This document shows, in pieces, positions 33,648 through 42,448 of a stretch of DNA of 64,000 nucleotides. Under the pieces are notes generated by a model. It did no database searches and had not been told where the DNA came from. It was given only the letters and a program-made list of their open reading frames with translations. This DNA is from Macrococcus capreoli (lineage in GTDB: Bacteria > Bacillota > Bacilli > Staphylococcales > Staphylococcaceae). Made by a program: the position numbers and the translations under genes. The stretch's first letter is position 1; each line of letters begins with the position of its first letter. The DNA is taken from positions 1 through 64,000 of the forward strand of contig NZ_JAOTIS010000009.1 in NCBI RefSeq assembly GCF_025628935.1, read 5' to 3'.

Positions 33648-34088
33648 ATGGATATAAAATTTTCAGTCGCACTGCATATAATGGTAATGATTTCAGAATC
33701 AACTGAAGTTCAGAACTCAGATACATTAGCGCATAGCGTCAATACGAATCCAAGTTATATACGTAAGATTACAGCATTATTAAAGAAAGCAGATTTAATC
33801 GAAAGTACACAAGGTAAGAGTGGGATGTCTCTTCTAAGGAATAAAAGTGATATTAATTTATTAGAAATTTATCAAGCGGTACATCCAACAGAAGTAAAGT
33901 TGTTAAATGTGCACTCAGATGTTAATCCGGATTGTCCTGTCGGTCAAAATATTGAAGCGGTGTTAAATCCGATATTTACAGATGCTGAACAGCAATTATT
34001 TCTATCATTAAAAGCACGAACGTTAAAAGATGTTATTAAACAAATGAGGGAGAATTATAATGAAAGCTATTCAAATCAAGCAATATAG
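33648..34088 (+). CDS. Rrf2-family transcriptional regulator
   Basis: The 146-residue product has the Rrf2 winged helix (SYIRKITALLKKADLIESTQG near residue 38) and one cysteine in DCPVG near residue 95. It lacks the three-cysteine cluster of Fe-S Rrf2 proteins, so a thiol-redox or ligand sensor of the HypR/YwnA kind is likelier. The start at 33648 is nine bases from AAAGTGAG; TTG at 33639 abuts the site. It overlaps the oxidoreductase gene by 29 bases and probably represses itself and that gene through the palindrome at 33607. Confidence 0.87.
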   Translation: MDIKFSVALHIMVMISESTEVQNSDTLAHSVNTNPSYIRKITALLKKADLIESTQGKSGMSLLRNKSDINLLEIYQAVHPTEVKLLNVHSDVNPDCPVGQNIEAVLNPIFTDAEQQLFLSLKARTLKDVIKQMRENYNESYSNQAI

Positions 34089-35067
34089 TAAAGACATAAA
34101 AGTTGAAACAAACGAAATCCCAGTCCCGAAAATTGGAGATAATGAGGTTTTAGTTAAAGTGGTAACGGCTGCTGTAAATCCTTTAGAGAAACTAATCATG
34201 ACTGGCGAAGTTAAACTCATTCAAGGATACGAGTTCCCACTTACTTTAGGCAATGAACTTGCAGGAATTGTTGAACAGGTTGGAAGTAACGTGACACGTG
34301 TTCAAAAAGGTCAACGTGTTTATAGTAGATTACCCGTAGAGAAGATTGGTGCATTTGCTGAATTTGTAGCTGTTAACGAGAATGCTGTCTCTATCATTCC
34401 GGATTATTTAGACTTTAAAGAAGCGGTTGCGATACCTTTAACTGGACTCACAGCATACCAGGCATTAAATGATATTTTAAACGTTGAATCAGGCAAGACA
34501 TTATTTATTCCTGGTGGATCTGGTGGATTTGGCCAAATTGCAGTACCCCTTGCTAAAGCGAAAGGCTTAAATGTGATTGTTTCAGGAAACCCTAAAGCAA
34601 AAGCGCACATTATGTCTTTAGGCGCTGATCAGTTTATTGATTATAAAACAGAAAATTACTGGGAAGTTTTAACGGATGTTGACTATGTGATTGATACATT
34701 AGGAGCGAAGGAATTTGAGAATGAATTATCAATCATTAAACCAGGTGGACAATTACTCAGTCTTAAAACTGCACCAAACAAAGCATTCGCAAAAGCAAAA
34801 GGTTTATCGAAAGTAAAACAAATCTTATTTGGTTTAGTCGGTTCGAAATATGATAAAAAAGCGAAAAAACAAAACGTAACATATCATTTTATGTTTGTAG
34901 ATGCAGATGGGGAGCAGCTAGATGTGGTAAGTAACATATTAGCAGAGAAACAAGTGAAGCCACAAATTGATGAAAAAGCTTTTACGTTAGATGAAACAGA
35001 AGCAGCATTAGAATATACATTTAATGGTCATCCAAATGGGAAGGTAATTATTAAGGTAAATCAATAA
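34060..35067 (+). CDS. Zinc-independent MDR oxidoreductase (quinone reductase type)
   Basis: The 335-residue product is a medium-chain dehydrogenase/reductase with a GroES-like N-terminus (GNELAGIVEQVG near residue 68) and a Rossmann domain with IPGGSGGFGQIAV near 150. The structural and catalytic zinc cysteines are absent, placing it with NADPH quinone reductases. It likely detoxifies reactive carbonyls or quinones under control of the overlapping Rrf2 regulator. AGGGAGA precedes its start within the rrf2 gene. MsrA follows 12 bases downstream, giving an oxidative-damage operon. Confidence 0.87.
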   Translation: MKAIQIKQYSKDIKVETNEIPVPKIGDNEVLVKVVTAAVNPLEKLIMTGEVKLIQGYEFPLTLGNELAGIVEQVGSNVTRVQKGQRVYSRLPVEKIGAFAEFVAVNENAVSIIPDYLDFKEAVAIPLTGLTAYQALNDILNVESGKTLFIPGGSGGFGQIAVPLAKAKGLNVIVSGNPKAKAHIMSLGADQFIDYKTENYWEVLTDVDYVIDTLGAKEFENELSIIKPGGQLLSLKTAPNKAFAKAKGLSKVKQILFGLVGSKYDKKAKKQNVTYHFMFVDADGEQLDVVSNILAEKQVKPQIDEKAFTLDETEAALEYTFNGHPNGKVIIKVNQ

Positions 35068-35079
35068 AGGAGGATTTAA

Positions 35080-35556
35080 ATGTCCGAGGAAATAATTTAT
35101 ATCGCTGGTGGATGTCTATGGGGAGTGCAGGCATTCATGAAGACAGTGCCAGGTGTCGTGTTAACTGAAGCAGGAAGAGCAAATGGTACAACAAACACCT
35201 TAGACGGTGATTATGATGGTTATGCGGAGTGTGTTAAAGTAACGTTTGATTCAAATAAGACATCGGTATCAAAACTCATGGAAGATTTTTTTCTCATCAT
35301 TGACCCATACAGCTTAAATCAACAAGGCATAGATGTTGGAGAAAAGTATCGAACAGGTGTATATAGCAAGAATCCTAAACACTTGGAACAGGCCGAGGTA
35401 TTTATTAACAAGAGAACTGATAAAGACAAAATAATGGTTGAAGTCAAACCACTTATTAACTATGTAAGAAGTGCAGACGAGCATCAGGATTATTTAGATA
35501 GACATCCTGATGATTATTGCCATATTCCACATGACCTAATGAGAAAATATAAATAA
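35080..35556 (+). CDS. msrA: Peptide methionine sulfoxide reductase MsrA
   Basis: The 158-residue product carries the MsrA catalytic motif GGCLWG at residues 10-15 (Cys12 nucleophile; most relatives have GCFWG), the conserved acidic residue in DGYAECVKV near 49, and the substrate region with EHQDYLDRHP and YCHIP near the end. It would repair methionine-S-sulfoxide. The Phe to Leu change in the active-site motif marks it as a divergent member. AAAGGAGG precedes the ATG, and it ends the Rrf2 operon. Confidence 0.85.
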   Translation: MSEEIIYIAGGCLWGVQAFMKTVPGVVLTEAGRANGTTNTLDGDYDGYAECVKVTFDSNKTSVSKLMEDFFLIIDPYSLNQQGIDVGEKYRTGVYSKNPKHLEQAEVFINKRTDKDKIMVEVKPLINYVRSADEHQDYLDRHPDDYCHIPHDLMRKYK

Positions 35557-35569
35557 CAAAACTTGTATG

Positions 35570-35617
35570 AAGCGCTATAATGCATGATGAAATGAATCAG
35601 ACATTATAGTGCTTTTA
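35570..35617 (+). terminator. Terminator after msrA
   Basis: AAGCGCTATAATG (35570-35582) pairs with CATTATAGTGCTT (35602-35614) with one wobble and is followed by TT. Confidence 0.8.
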
Positions 35618-35670
35618 TTGAATGGTTTTTCAAAGGCTATAGTAAAATGAATATAAAAGGAGTGAACGTG

Positions 35671-36222
35671 ATGAGTTTATTAGAACGTATTCAAAATATT
35701 GAAATATTGAAAGATGATCCGATTTATGATGAAATCCATGAACATAAAGGTAACAACGAACGGTTATCATTTGAAATGAATAATGGCTTTAAAACAAACT
35801 CAGAAGTACTAAATATACTAGGCGAAATGACAGGTCAGTCAATCGATGAAAGTGTCGTTGTCTCATTACCATTCTATACTGATTACGGCCGTCATATTAA
35901 GTTTGGTAAAGATGTATTCATCAATAAGAATGTAACATTTGTTGATTTAGGCGGCATTGAAATTGAGGATAATGTGCTCATTGGACCGTCAGCAAGAATT
36001 ATTTCTGTCAATCATATCGTAGATCCTACGAAGCGTCGTGGTTTAGTAGTAAATAAGGTTTTGATTAAGAAAAATGCGTGGTTAGGTGCGAATGTAACAG
36101 TATTACCAGGTGTGACAGTTGGGGAGAATTCAATCGTTGCAGCTGATTCAACAGTAACAAAAGATGTACCGCCAAATACCATTGTTGCAGGGTCACCTGC
36201 GAAAGTGATTAAAAAAATCTAA
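35671..36222 (+). CDS. Maltose/galactoside O-acetyltransferase (hexapeptide)
   Basis: The 183-residue product is a left-handed beta-helix acetyltransferase of the LacA/Maa/NodL group. An N-terminal helical region is followed by hexapeptide repeats from about residue 75 (GKDVFINKNVTFVD, GGIEIEDNVLIGPSARI), the catalytic histidine in SVNHIVD near 113 and the C-terminal GSPAKVIKKI. It transfers acetyl from CoA to a sugar. AAAAGGAG and the ATG at 35671 set the start; a further in-frame ATG at 35647 lacks a site. Confidence 0.88.
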   Translation: MSLLERIQNIEILKDDPIYDEIHEHKGNNERLSFEMNNGFKTNSEVLNILGEMTGQSIDESVVVSLPFYTDYGRHIKFGKDVFINKNVTFVDLGGIEIEDNVLIGPSARIISVNHIVDPTKRRGLVVNKVLIKKNAWLGANVTVLPGVTVGENSIVAADSTVTKDVPPNTIVAGSPAKVIKKI

Positions 36223-36253
36223 TCATTTCACGCTTGAAAACGTTACTGAGGGT

Positions 36254-36466
36254 ATGTTACTTGCTGATATTAAAACGTTCTGTGTATTAGGGCACGCTGG
36301 TGATGCAACAATACCTGAACTCCTGGATTTTTTATTAGAACATCGTAAATCAGTTATTCAAAATATTGAAAAGTTACAATCAGGATTAGATTTCTTAGAT
36401 TACAAAATAAATTTATATCAGGGTAACATTGATCAGTGTTTCCCGGGAAATGAGGATGAATTATGA
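36254..36466 (+). pseudogene. MerR-family regulator, C-terminal piece
   Basis: The 70-codon ORF reads MLLADIKTFCVLGHAGDATI, then PELLDFLLEHRKSVIQN and a coiled stretch to QCFPGNEDEL. This is the effector-end half of a MerR-type regulator (dimerisation helix and tail). The N-terminal helix-turn-helix half is absent and upstream sequence leads straight to the acetyltransferase gene without a ribosome binding site. It overlaps the old yellow enzyme gene by four bases, as an intact regulator in the same operon would. It cannot bind DNA as it stands. Confidence 0.7.
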
Positions 36467-37587
36467 CAAACGAAAGATTATTTAATACATTAACTTTAAA
36501 GAGTGGCAATGTATTAGAAAATAGAATTGCGATGGCTCCTATGACAACGTGGTCGAGTAATGATGATTATACAATTTCAGATGAGGAAGTAGCTTATTAT
36601 GAAAAACGTGTAAATGACGTTGGTTTAGTCATAACAGGTTGTACGCATGTTCAGGAAAATGGTATTGGATTTACGAACGAATATGCAGCCTATGATGATA
36701 AATTTATTCCAAGTTTAAAGAAATTAGCGACTGCAGCAAAAAGTGGCGGACATCCTGCTTATATGCAAATCTTCCATGCTGGAAACAAGGCGTTGGCGCA
36801 TCTCATTCCAAATGGTGATGTTGTAAGTAGCAGTGCAGTTGTTTGTGAAGCGAGTGGTTTCGCGCCTGAGACACATCCGAGAGCTCTGTCTATAGAGGAA
36901 GTTCATGAAGTAATTAAGGCATTTGGAGAAACAGCACGTCGTGCGATTGAAGCGGGATTTGATGGTGTTGAGTTACATGGTGCGCATGGGTTCTTAATTC
37001 AAAACTTTTTATCGCCACATTTCAATAAACGTGAGGATGAATTTGGTGGTAGTTTAGAGAATCGTCTACGCTTTGCATTAGCAATTGTTGACGAAATCAA
37101 AACAGTGATTGCAAAACATGCGAATCGACCATTTGGTATCGGATTTAGAATTTCTCCTGATGAACATTATGAAGATGGCTTAACGATTGAAGACACATTA
37201 GCATTAACTGATGCATTAATTGAAAAAGAGATTGATTATATTCATATCAGTTTATCTCATGCCGTTAGTGCAAAAGCAAAGAATGAAGCAAATGACTACA
37301 CGTTAGTTAAACGCTTTGCACAACATATAAACGGAAAAATTCCTTTAATGGCAGCAGGTATGATTATGACTCCTGAAGAAATGAATAAACTAATGGACCA
37401 AGGATTAGATATTACAGCAGTAGGTCATGGTTTAGTGATTAATCCTAACTTTGTTGAGCTTGTTCAAAACAATCAATCTGAGCAATTAACGGATACAATT
37501 GATTTAAGCAACAAAGCAGACTATGTTATTCCGGAAAAATTATGGGGTATCATTGAAAACTCTGGTGGATGGTTTAAAGTGAAATAG
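36463..37587 (+). CDS. Old yellow enzyme family NADH:flavin oxidoreductase
   Basis: The 374-residue product is an FMN-dependent (alpha/beta)8 barrel of the OYE/YqiG type: AMAPMTTW near residue 24, FHAGNK near 104, ELHGAHGFLIQNFLSPHFNKR near 168 containing the substrate-binding His pair, and GRGLVINP-like GHGLVINP near 324. It would reduce activated alkenes with NAD(P)H. Its ATG overlaps the MerR remnant (ATGA), which suggests it was formerly regulated by that protein. It ends at a bidirectional terminator facing the ABC genes. Confidence 0.88.
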   Translation: MTNERLFNTLTLKSGNVLENRIAMAPMTTWSSNDDYTISDEEVAYYEKRVNDVGLVITGCTHVQENGIGFTNEYAAYDDKFIPSLKKLATAAKSGGHPAYMQIFHAGNKALAHLIPNGDVVSSSAVVCEASGFAPETHPRALSIEEVHEVIKAFGETARRAIEAGFDGVELHGAHGFLIQNFLSPHFNKREDEFGGSLENRLRFALAIVDEIKTVIAKHANRPFGIGFRISPDEHYEDGLTIEDTLALTDALIEKEIDYIHISLSHAVSAKAKNEANDYTLVKRFAQHINGKIPLMAAGMIMTPEEMNKLMDQGLDITAVGHGLVINPNFVELVQNNQSEQLTDTIDLSNKADYVIPEKLWGIIENSGGWFKVK

Positions 37588-37629
37588 ATAATGCCTAGTT
37601 CGAGTTCAAACTGTGAAAAAGCATATGAT

Positions 37630-37659
37630 GACGCCCGGTTCAATTTTGAACCGGGCGTC
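37630..37659. terminator. Bidirectional terminator
   Basis: A perfect 14-bp GC-rich stem (37630-37643 with 37646-37659) lies between the convergent OYE and ABC genes. Confidence 0.9.
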
Positions 37660-37679
37660 GTCGTAAATTATTATAGTAA

Positions 37680-38354
37680 TTACTTTTCTATTTGCTCTTT
37701 CAGGTAACCATCTTCCATGACATAAACTTTATCGAAGTATTCTAACAAGCGATTATCATGTGTAACAATAATAGCTGCTTTATTCGTATCTTTTACAATG
37801 CGTTGAATCATTTGAATGACTTCAAATGCACGTTCACTATCCAGACTCGCTGTTGGTTCGTCTGCTAATATTAATGATGGATTCGTATACATTGCTTTAA
37901 GTATCGCAACACGTTGGCGCTGACCTCCTGAGAGTTCTGATGGAAATTGATTCATGACAGATGTTAAGCCTAGCGTTTCAACTTGGGTGTTAAACTCATC
38001 TTTTGAAATATTAGTTTGGTTCACTTTATCAAGCAAATTAAACTGGTCTTTTACTTTTAAGAACGGAACTAAATTTGAAGATTGAAGAATAAATCCGATT
38101 TGTTTGAGTCGTATTTTCGCGCGTTGCTTCTCTGTTAACTTGCTGACATCTTGATTGTTGATAATGACTTCACCATTCGTCGGTTGCTGAAGCAGCCCTG
38201 CAATTGTTAAGAATGTACTCTTGCCGGAACCCGACGGTCCAATAACTGCCACCATTTCGCCGGCATTGATTTGGAAATCAACAGGTTTTAATGCTTCTAT
38301 ATACGTTTGATCCTTGCCGAAAGATTTATTTACTGATTGTAATGTTAATATCAT
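37680..38354 (-). CDS. ABC transporter ATPase, HrtA-like
   Basis: The 224-residue product has Walker A GPSGSGKST near residue 42, signature SGGQRQR near 140, Walker B LILADEPTASLD near 160 and the H-loop THDNRL near 197. The Q-loop region FILQSSNLVPFLKV is characteristic of the HrtA (haem efflux) and MacB-like group. It pairs with the FtsX-type permease encoded 10 bases upstream. ATG at 38354 is favoured because AAGGTGAG lies just ahead; GTG at 38363 falls inside that site. Haem export is a family-based guess, and no HssRS system is adjacent. Confidence 0.86.
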   Translation of the reverse strand: MILTLQSVNKSFGKDQTYIEALKPVDFQINAGEMVAVIGPSGSGKSTFLTIAGLLQQPTNGEVIINNQDVSKLTEKQRAKIRLKQIGFILQSSNLVPFLKVKDQFNLLDKVNQTNISKDEFNTQVETLGLTSVMNQFPSELSGGQRQRVAILKAMYTNPSLILADEPTASLDSERAFEVIQMIQRIVKDTNKAAIIVTHDNRLLEYFDKVYVMEDGYLKEQIEK

Positions 38355-38364
38355 ATGACTCACC

Positions 38365-39414
38365 TTACCCTATCGTTTTTAATGGATCGACTTTTTGAAT
38401 TGAGCGGATCGAGAAAAGTCCGCCAAGTACAGCAGTCAGAATGATAACACCAGCATATATACCAATCGTAGACCATACAAATTTGATTGGTACAACATCT
38501 GGTATCACATTCGCAGTAATGATGGTTAGAATGAGCGCGATAATCACTGCTATAACAGACAAGATTAATGTCTGGATAATCAGTGAACGTGCTAAAAATC
38601 CATTACTAATCCCTTGTGCTTTAAGTAAACCAAATACAGGCGCTTTTTGAATCGTTAAGATATATAAAAAGATACCGATAATAAACGTCGCAATTGTAAA
38701 CAAGAAATAGCTCATAACATCCAGTGTAAGCTTTTGCTCAGTATAGCCTGGAAGCTTTGTGATGAATGTTTCTTTATCGATCGCTTCGAAGTCACTATCA
38801 ATCGATTTTGATTTGTAATCATTATCTTTAATCAAGAACGCATTCGCTTTATCTTTTAATCGATTCATTGATAATTTGTCAGCAGTGCTATAGCTGCTAT
38901 AAAGCACATTGGCTGCATTATACTTTGCGTTATTCGTAAATCCAACAATCTTTAAATCCTGGTCGTTTCCGGCAATATCAATCGTATCACCGAGTTTAAA
39001 TCCTTTCTGCTTTAAACCATCATTTGCTACAACTTCAAAGTCCTTCTTAAATGTTTTTCCTTCAGTGATATTAGGATTAATAAATGTCTCTTTATTGATG
39101 CCGAATAACAATGTATTTTGTTTCTTATCACCTTTTGCAATGATGATAGCCATATTTTTAATGGGTGCTACTTTGTCGAATTGATTATCTACTGCATCGA
39201 TATTCATGACTGATTGTGCAAGATTGCGATTGGATTCTTTTGTTACTATAATTGCATCTGGATTCCACTTATCTATCGCTTCTCGATTCATCCCCATCAG
39301 TCCATTTGACAATCCTGATATTAAAAATAATAAATATGAAATTAATACAAGTACACCGATGATCAGTGAGAACTTGAGTTTGTTGTGCATGATTTCTTTC
39401 CAGGCTAAGAACAT
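38365..39414 (-). CDS. ABC transporter permease, HrtB-like (FtsX fold)
   Basis: The 349-residue product has one N-terminal membrane segment (about 14-36), an extracellular domain to about 225, and three C-terminal segments (about 232-252, 277-305, 315-338), followed by SIQKVDPLKTIG, the conserved FtsX tail. With the ATPase encoded next it forms a two-gene exporter of the HrtAB/MacB type. The gene is divergent from the flavodoxin-fold reductase gene, and the 165-bp gap holds both promoters. Confidence 0.86.
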   Translation of the reverse strand: MFLAWKEIMHNKLKFSLIIGVLVLISYLLFLISGLSNGLMGMNREAIDKWNPDAIIVTKESNRNLAQSVMNIDAVDNQFDKVAPIKNMAIIIAKGDKKQNTLLFGINKETFINPNITEGKTFKKDFEVVANDGLKQKGFKLGDTIDIAGNDQDLKIVGFTNNAKYNAANVLYSSYSTADKLSMNRLKDKANAFLIKDNDYKSKSIDSDFEAIDKETFITKLPGYTEQKLTLDVMSYFLFTIATFIIGIFLYILTIQKAPVFGLLKAQGISNGFLARSLIIQTLILSVIAVIIALILTIITANVIPDVVPIKFVWSTIGIYAGVIILTAVLGGLFSIRSIQKVDPLKTIG

Positions 39415-39579
39415 GATATCTCCTCTTTTTCTATGATTTGCATTTATACATGTAATAGGTACTTATGTTTCATTATATATTATTTTCGAATTACAAACGA
39501 AATTAATCACTCAGTCGAAATGTTGTGGTATAAATATTATGTAGAATAAGAATAGATATTGAAATCAAGGAGGCCAAAG

Positions 39580-40101
39580 ATGAAAACATTAGTTATTATT
39601 GCACATCCGAATATGCAACAATCGAACGTGAATCGTATGTGGAAAGAGGCACTACAAGAATCACATATTGATATTTGTGATTTGTATGAACTGTACCCAG
39701 ATTCCAAAATAAATGTAGAGGCAGAACAAACACGATTATTACAGTATGATCATATCGTCTTTCAGTTTCCATTCTACTGGTATAGCAGTCCGCCATTACT
39801 GAAACAGTATATCGATGAAGTCTTCTTATATGGTTATGCATATGGCCCTGGAGGAGACAAACTTAAAGATAAGCAGTTTGCTTTAGCAGTGACGGTAGGC
39901 AGCCCGGAAACAGCCTATGCACACAATGGATCGAATCGCTTCACGTTAGATGAGTTGCTGAAGCCTTATGAAGCAACCTTTAATTATATCGAAGCAAAGT
40001 ATTTAGGATATTATGCACAATACGGTACAGTGAATCATGCGACTGAACAAGAATTAATAGATGGAACGAAACGATATATCGATTATATTCAACAATTTTA
40101 A
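39580..40101 (+). CDS. Flavodoxin-fold NAD(P)H oxidoreductase
   Basis: The 173-residue product belongs to the KefF/MdaB/YwrO quinone reductase group: IIAHPN at residues 5-10, the FMN-binding FQFPFYWYSSPPLLKQY near residues 66-82 and GYAYGPGG near 89, which is the nucleotide contact loop. It would reduce quinones by two electrons. GGAGG precedes the ATG at 39580; an upstream in-frame start is not supported. It ends at a clear terminator. Confidence 0.87.
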   Translation: MKTLVIIAHPNMQQSNVNRMWKEALQESHIDICDLYELYPDSKINVEAEQTRLLQYDHIVFQFPFYWYSSPPLLKQYIDEVFLYGYAYGPGGDKLKDKQFALAVTVGSPETAYAHNGSNRFTLDELLKPYEATFNYIEAKYLGYYAQYGTVNHATEQELIDGTKRYIDYIQQF

Positions 40102-40130
40102 GTATGCTATTTTTAGCATACTTTTTATTT
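40101..40130 (+). terminator. Terminator of the reductase gene
   Basis: AGTATGCTA (40101-40109) pairs with TAGCATACT (40114-40122) across TTTT and is followed by T's. Confidence 0.92.
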
Positions 40131-40297
40131 TGGATAATATTTTTTAAGGTTAATAATGTTAAAGATATTTTATGTTATAAAGTTAACAAAATGTTAATTT
40201 TATAATATAATTGCCGGACAATTGTCACAAATTAACCTAAAATATTAGATAGTTGAACATTTGAGTATTTTCAATAGATTTTAAGGTTTATCAATAT

Positions 40298-40315
40298 ATT
40301 ACGGTATACCGTAAT
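40298..40315. promoter_or_regulatory. 18-bp perfect palindrome upstream of the protease gene
   Basis: ATTACGGTATACCGTAAT is fully self-complementary and lies in the 346-base AT-rich gap (40131-40476) before the metalloprotease. It looks like an operator for a dimeric repressor. Apart from this and several AT-rich runs I see nothing else in the gap. Confidence 0.6.
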
Positions 40316-40476
40316 TGTATATTTATTACGAAATAATAAGTTGTGTAATATATAATTTATAGATAAAAATGTTTTAATTTTAAATGTTAAAAAAGTGTTT
40401 ACAACGTAAATAGTGCTCAATATAATAAAAGGGTAATTTGCAAATTATAAAAAATTAAATTTCAAGGAGAACTGAC

Positions 40477-42345
40477 ATGAAGAAATTTTCGAAAACATTA
40501 AGTAGTGCATTAATCGTTTCTACAATTTTAAGTTCAACGGTTGTTCCAGCTCAATTTGCACAAGCAACAACAGTTCAAAAAAGTGTTGCTACTGATTATC
40601 GTAGTTTGACAGAAGGTGGCAGTTTAATTGTACGTGACGTACTCTATGAACGTCATAATGTTACATATAAAGGTGCACAAGTAGAAGGTAATCAAGTGAA
40701 GATTACATTTGATTATCAATCAAAATCTATCATTAAAGAAGGTAGCTTTAATGCACGTTTACTTGTCAATGAAGGTACTTTAAAAGAATTAAGTAAATTT
40801 ACTGATAACGTAAAATATCAAAATTCAACAACGCTTGAGTATAAAGTAGATGTAGATGCGTTAAAAGACAATGATGGCTATATTTATATTGATTTAAGTG
40901 CTGCGAATAAAGCAGATGTATTCTCGCAAAATACACAACGTGTAAAAGTGACGGTTCCTGATTTATCAAGTTCTCCTGAAGAACCAACGACTGAGGAGCC
41001 AACAACAGAGGAGCCAACTACAGAAAACCCAACAACAGAAGAACCAACTTCTGAAACACCTGATAAACCTCAAACAGGTTCGGGTACTGTGATAGTTAAT
41101 AACGAGCTTGTATCAGAAAGCTATGCCGATGCACAACCGACAGGGTTCAATCAACTAGAATCAATCGTGCAACGCGACTTAAAGTTAATCGCACCTAAAA
41201 AGCCGTATATGATCGACCGTCCATTCGAGATTTCAGATCGCGCATCAAGTGCATCGAAAATTTCGAAAAGCCAAAGCCCATTACGTTATATTACAAACTA
41301 TAACTTAGGGGACAAAAAGACATTTACGACAATTAACATGAGCGGTGGTAGAGAAGTTCAAGAGAAAACAACAGGTTCTTTAGAGTATAAAGGTTCTAAG
41401 GCATATGTATGGGTTGCAGATCCTAAAGTATCTAGAGCAGATGCTGAAAAGGTAGGAAAAGAATTTGATAATAGAATTGCACCGTTAATTCATAACAATT
41501 TTGGTGAAGAATCTGATTTAGATGGTAACGGTAAAGTTAACATTTTATTATTTGATATTAAAGATGGCTTCGGCGTTTCATCTTATGGCTACATCGGTGG
41601 CTACTTCGATGGTACAGATTTATTAAATGAGCCTGGATCTAACAAAGGTGAGATCTTCTATATGGATACTTATCCTTCAATGGGCTATGACCCAAGCTTA
41701 GAGGAAAATACACCACGTAATGTAGAGCGTATTTATTCTACGTTAGCACATGAATTCCAGCATATGGTTAACTTTAATTCACAATATTTAAAACAAAATC
41801 GTATGATGGAAACATACTTAAACGAAGCGTTCTCTATGGCAGCAGAGCACATTTACTCAGGTCCTATTGAAGATAGAATTGATTACTATAACAATTCAAG
41901 CTACATTCAAAATGGTCATTCATTAACAATTTGGTCACGTAGTGGCGATACATTATCAAACTACTCATTATCATATTTATTTGGACAATATTTAAATGAA
42001 CAAGCACGTAATCATGATGGTGTATATAAAGAAATCTTAAATTACCAAGGTACTCCGTATGATGCATTACAAAATGCAATTCATAAATACGTTGATCCAA
42101 CGAAATCAGTTGGACAATTCATGACGGATTTCCGTGTGGCGTTACTTAAACATGATAAGTCAGGTAAATATAGTTTAGGTAGTGAATCAGAATTCCAAAA
42201 CTTAAAAACATTATATGCAGATCGTGTACCAGCTCAATTACGTCCTCAAGGTGCCGTTGCAATACGTGTGAATGATTTAAGTCAATTCAAAGTGCCTACG
42301 AATAAAGGTAAAAATATTACGTATACGAAAGTATCAGATAAATAA
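40477..42345 (+). CDS. Secreted zinc metalloprotease, hyicolysin (M30) type
   Basis: The 622-residue product has a signal peptide (cleavage near AQA, residue 30), an N-terminal beta-rich domain (about 40-165), a threonine/glutamate/proline repeat linker (TEEPTTEEPTTENPTTEEP, about 168-195) and a protease domain with the zinc motif HEFQH near 427 followed by a downstream glutamate in LNEAFSMAAEH near 450. HEFQH is typical of the M30 family, founded by hyicolysin of Staphylococcus hyicus. There is no LPXTG, so it is released. It is monocistronic with a strong ribosome binding site and terminator. Confidence 0.85.
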   Translation: MKKFSKTLSSALIVSTILSSTVVPAQFAQATTVQKSVATDYRSLTEGGSLIVRDVLYERHNVTYKGAQVEGNQVKITFDYQSKSIIKEGSFNARLLVNEGTLKELSKFTDNVKYQNSTTLEYKVDVDALKDNDGYIYIDLSAANKADVFSQNTQRVKVTVPDLSSSPEEPTTEEPTTEEPTTENPTTEEPTSETPDKPQTGSGTVIVNNELVSESYADAQPTGFNQLESIVQRDLKLIAPKKPYMIDRPFEISDRASSASKISKSQSPLRYITNYNLGDKKTFTTINMSGGREVQEKTTGSLEYKGSKAYVWVADPKVSRADAEKVGKEFDNRIAPLIHNNFGEESDLDGNGKVNILLFDIKDGFGVSSYGYIGGYFDGTDLLNEPGSNKGEIFYMDTYPSMGYDPSLEENTPRNVERIYSTLAHEFQHMVNFNSQYLKQNRMMETYLNEAFSMAAEHIYSGPIEDRIDYYNNSSYIQNGHSLTIWSRSGDTLSNYSLSYLFGQYLNEQARNHDGVYKEILNYQGTPYDALQNAIHKYVDPTKSVGQFMTDFRVALLKHDKSGKYSLGSESEFQNLKTLYADRVPAQLRPQGAVAIRVNDLSQFKVPTNKGKNITYTKVSDK

Positions 42346-42355
42346 TATATATATG

Positions 42356-42382
42356 CAGCCTCACTTTGTGAGGTTGTTTTTA
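42356..42382 (+). terminator. Terminator of the protease gene
   Basis: CAGCCTCAC (42356-42364) pairs with GTGAGGTTG (42368-42376) around TTT and is followed by T's. Confidence 0.9.
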
Positions 42383-42386
42383 TGCG

Positions 42387-42444
42387 TTGACACATACCTC
42401 TACTAGGTATAATATATAAGCGTGAATATACCTGAAGGGGGTAT
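42387..42444 (+). promoter_or_regulatory. Copper-operon promoter with two CsoR-like operators
   Basis: TTGACA (42387-42392) and TATAAT (42408-42413) form a promoter with a 15-base spacer. Within it lies ATACCT-CTACT-AGGTAT (42394-42410). A second site, ATACCTGAAGGGGGTAT (42428-42444), covers the csoR ribosome binding site and resembles known CsoR operators, with TACC and GGGGTA half-sites. Confidence 0.8.
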
Positions 42445-42448
42445 CAAA

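Noticed and set aside
35080-35556. MsrA lacking a catalytic acid because GCFWGVE reads GCLWGVQ
   Set aside because: The catalytic glutamate of MsrA is in the later GHAE-type motif, which is present here as DGYAECV.
40980-41060. Threonine/glutamate/proline repeat as a separate mobile or regulatory repeat
   Set aside because: It is an in-frame linker of the M30 protease between two domains.
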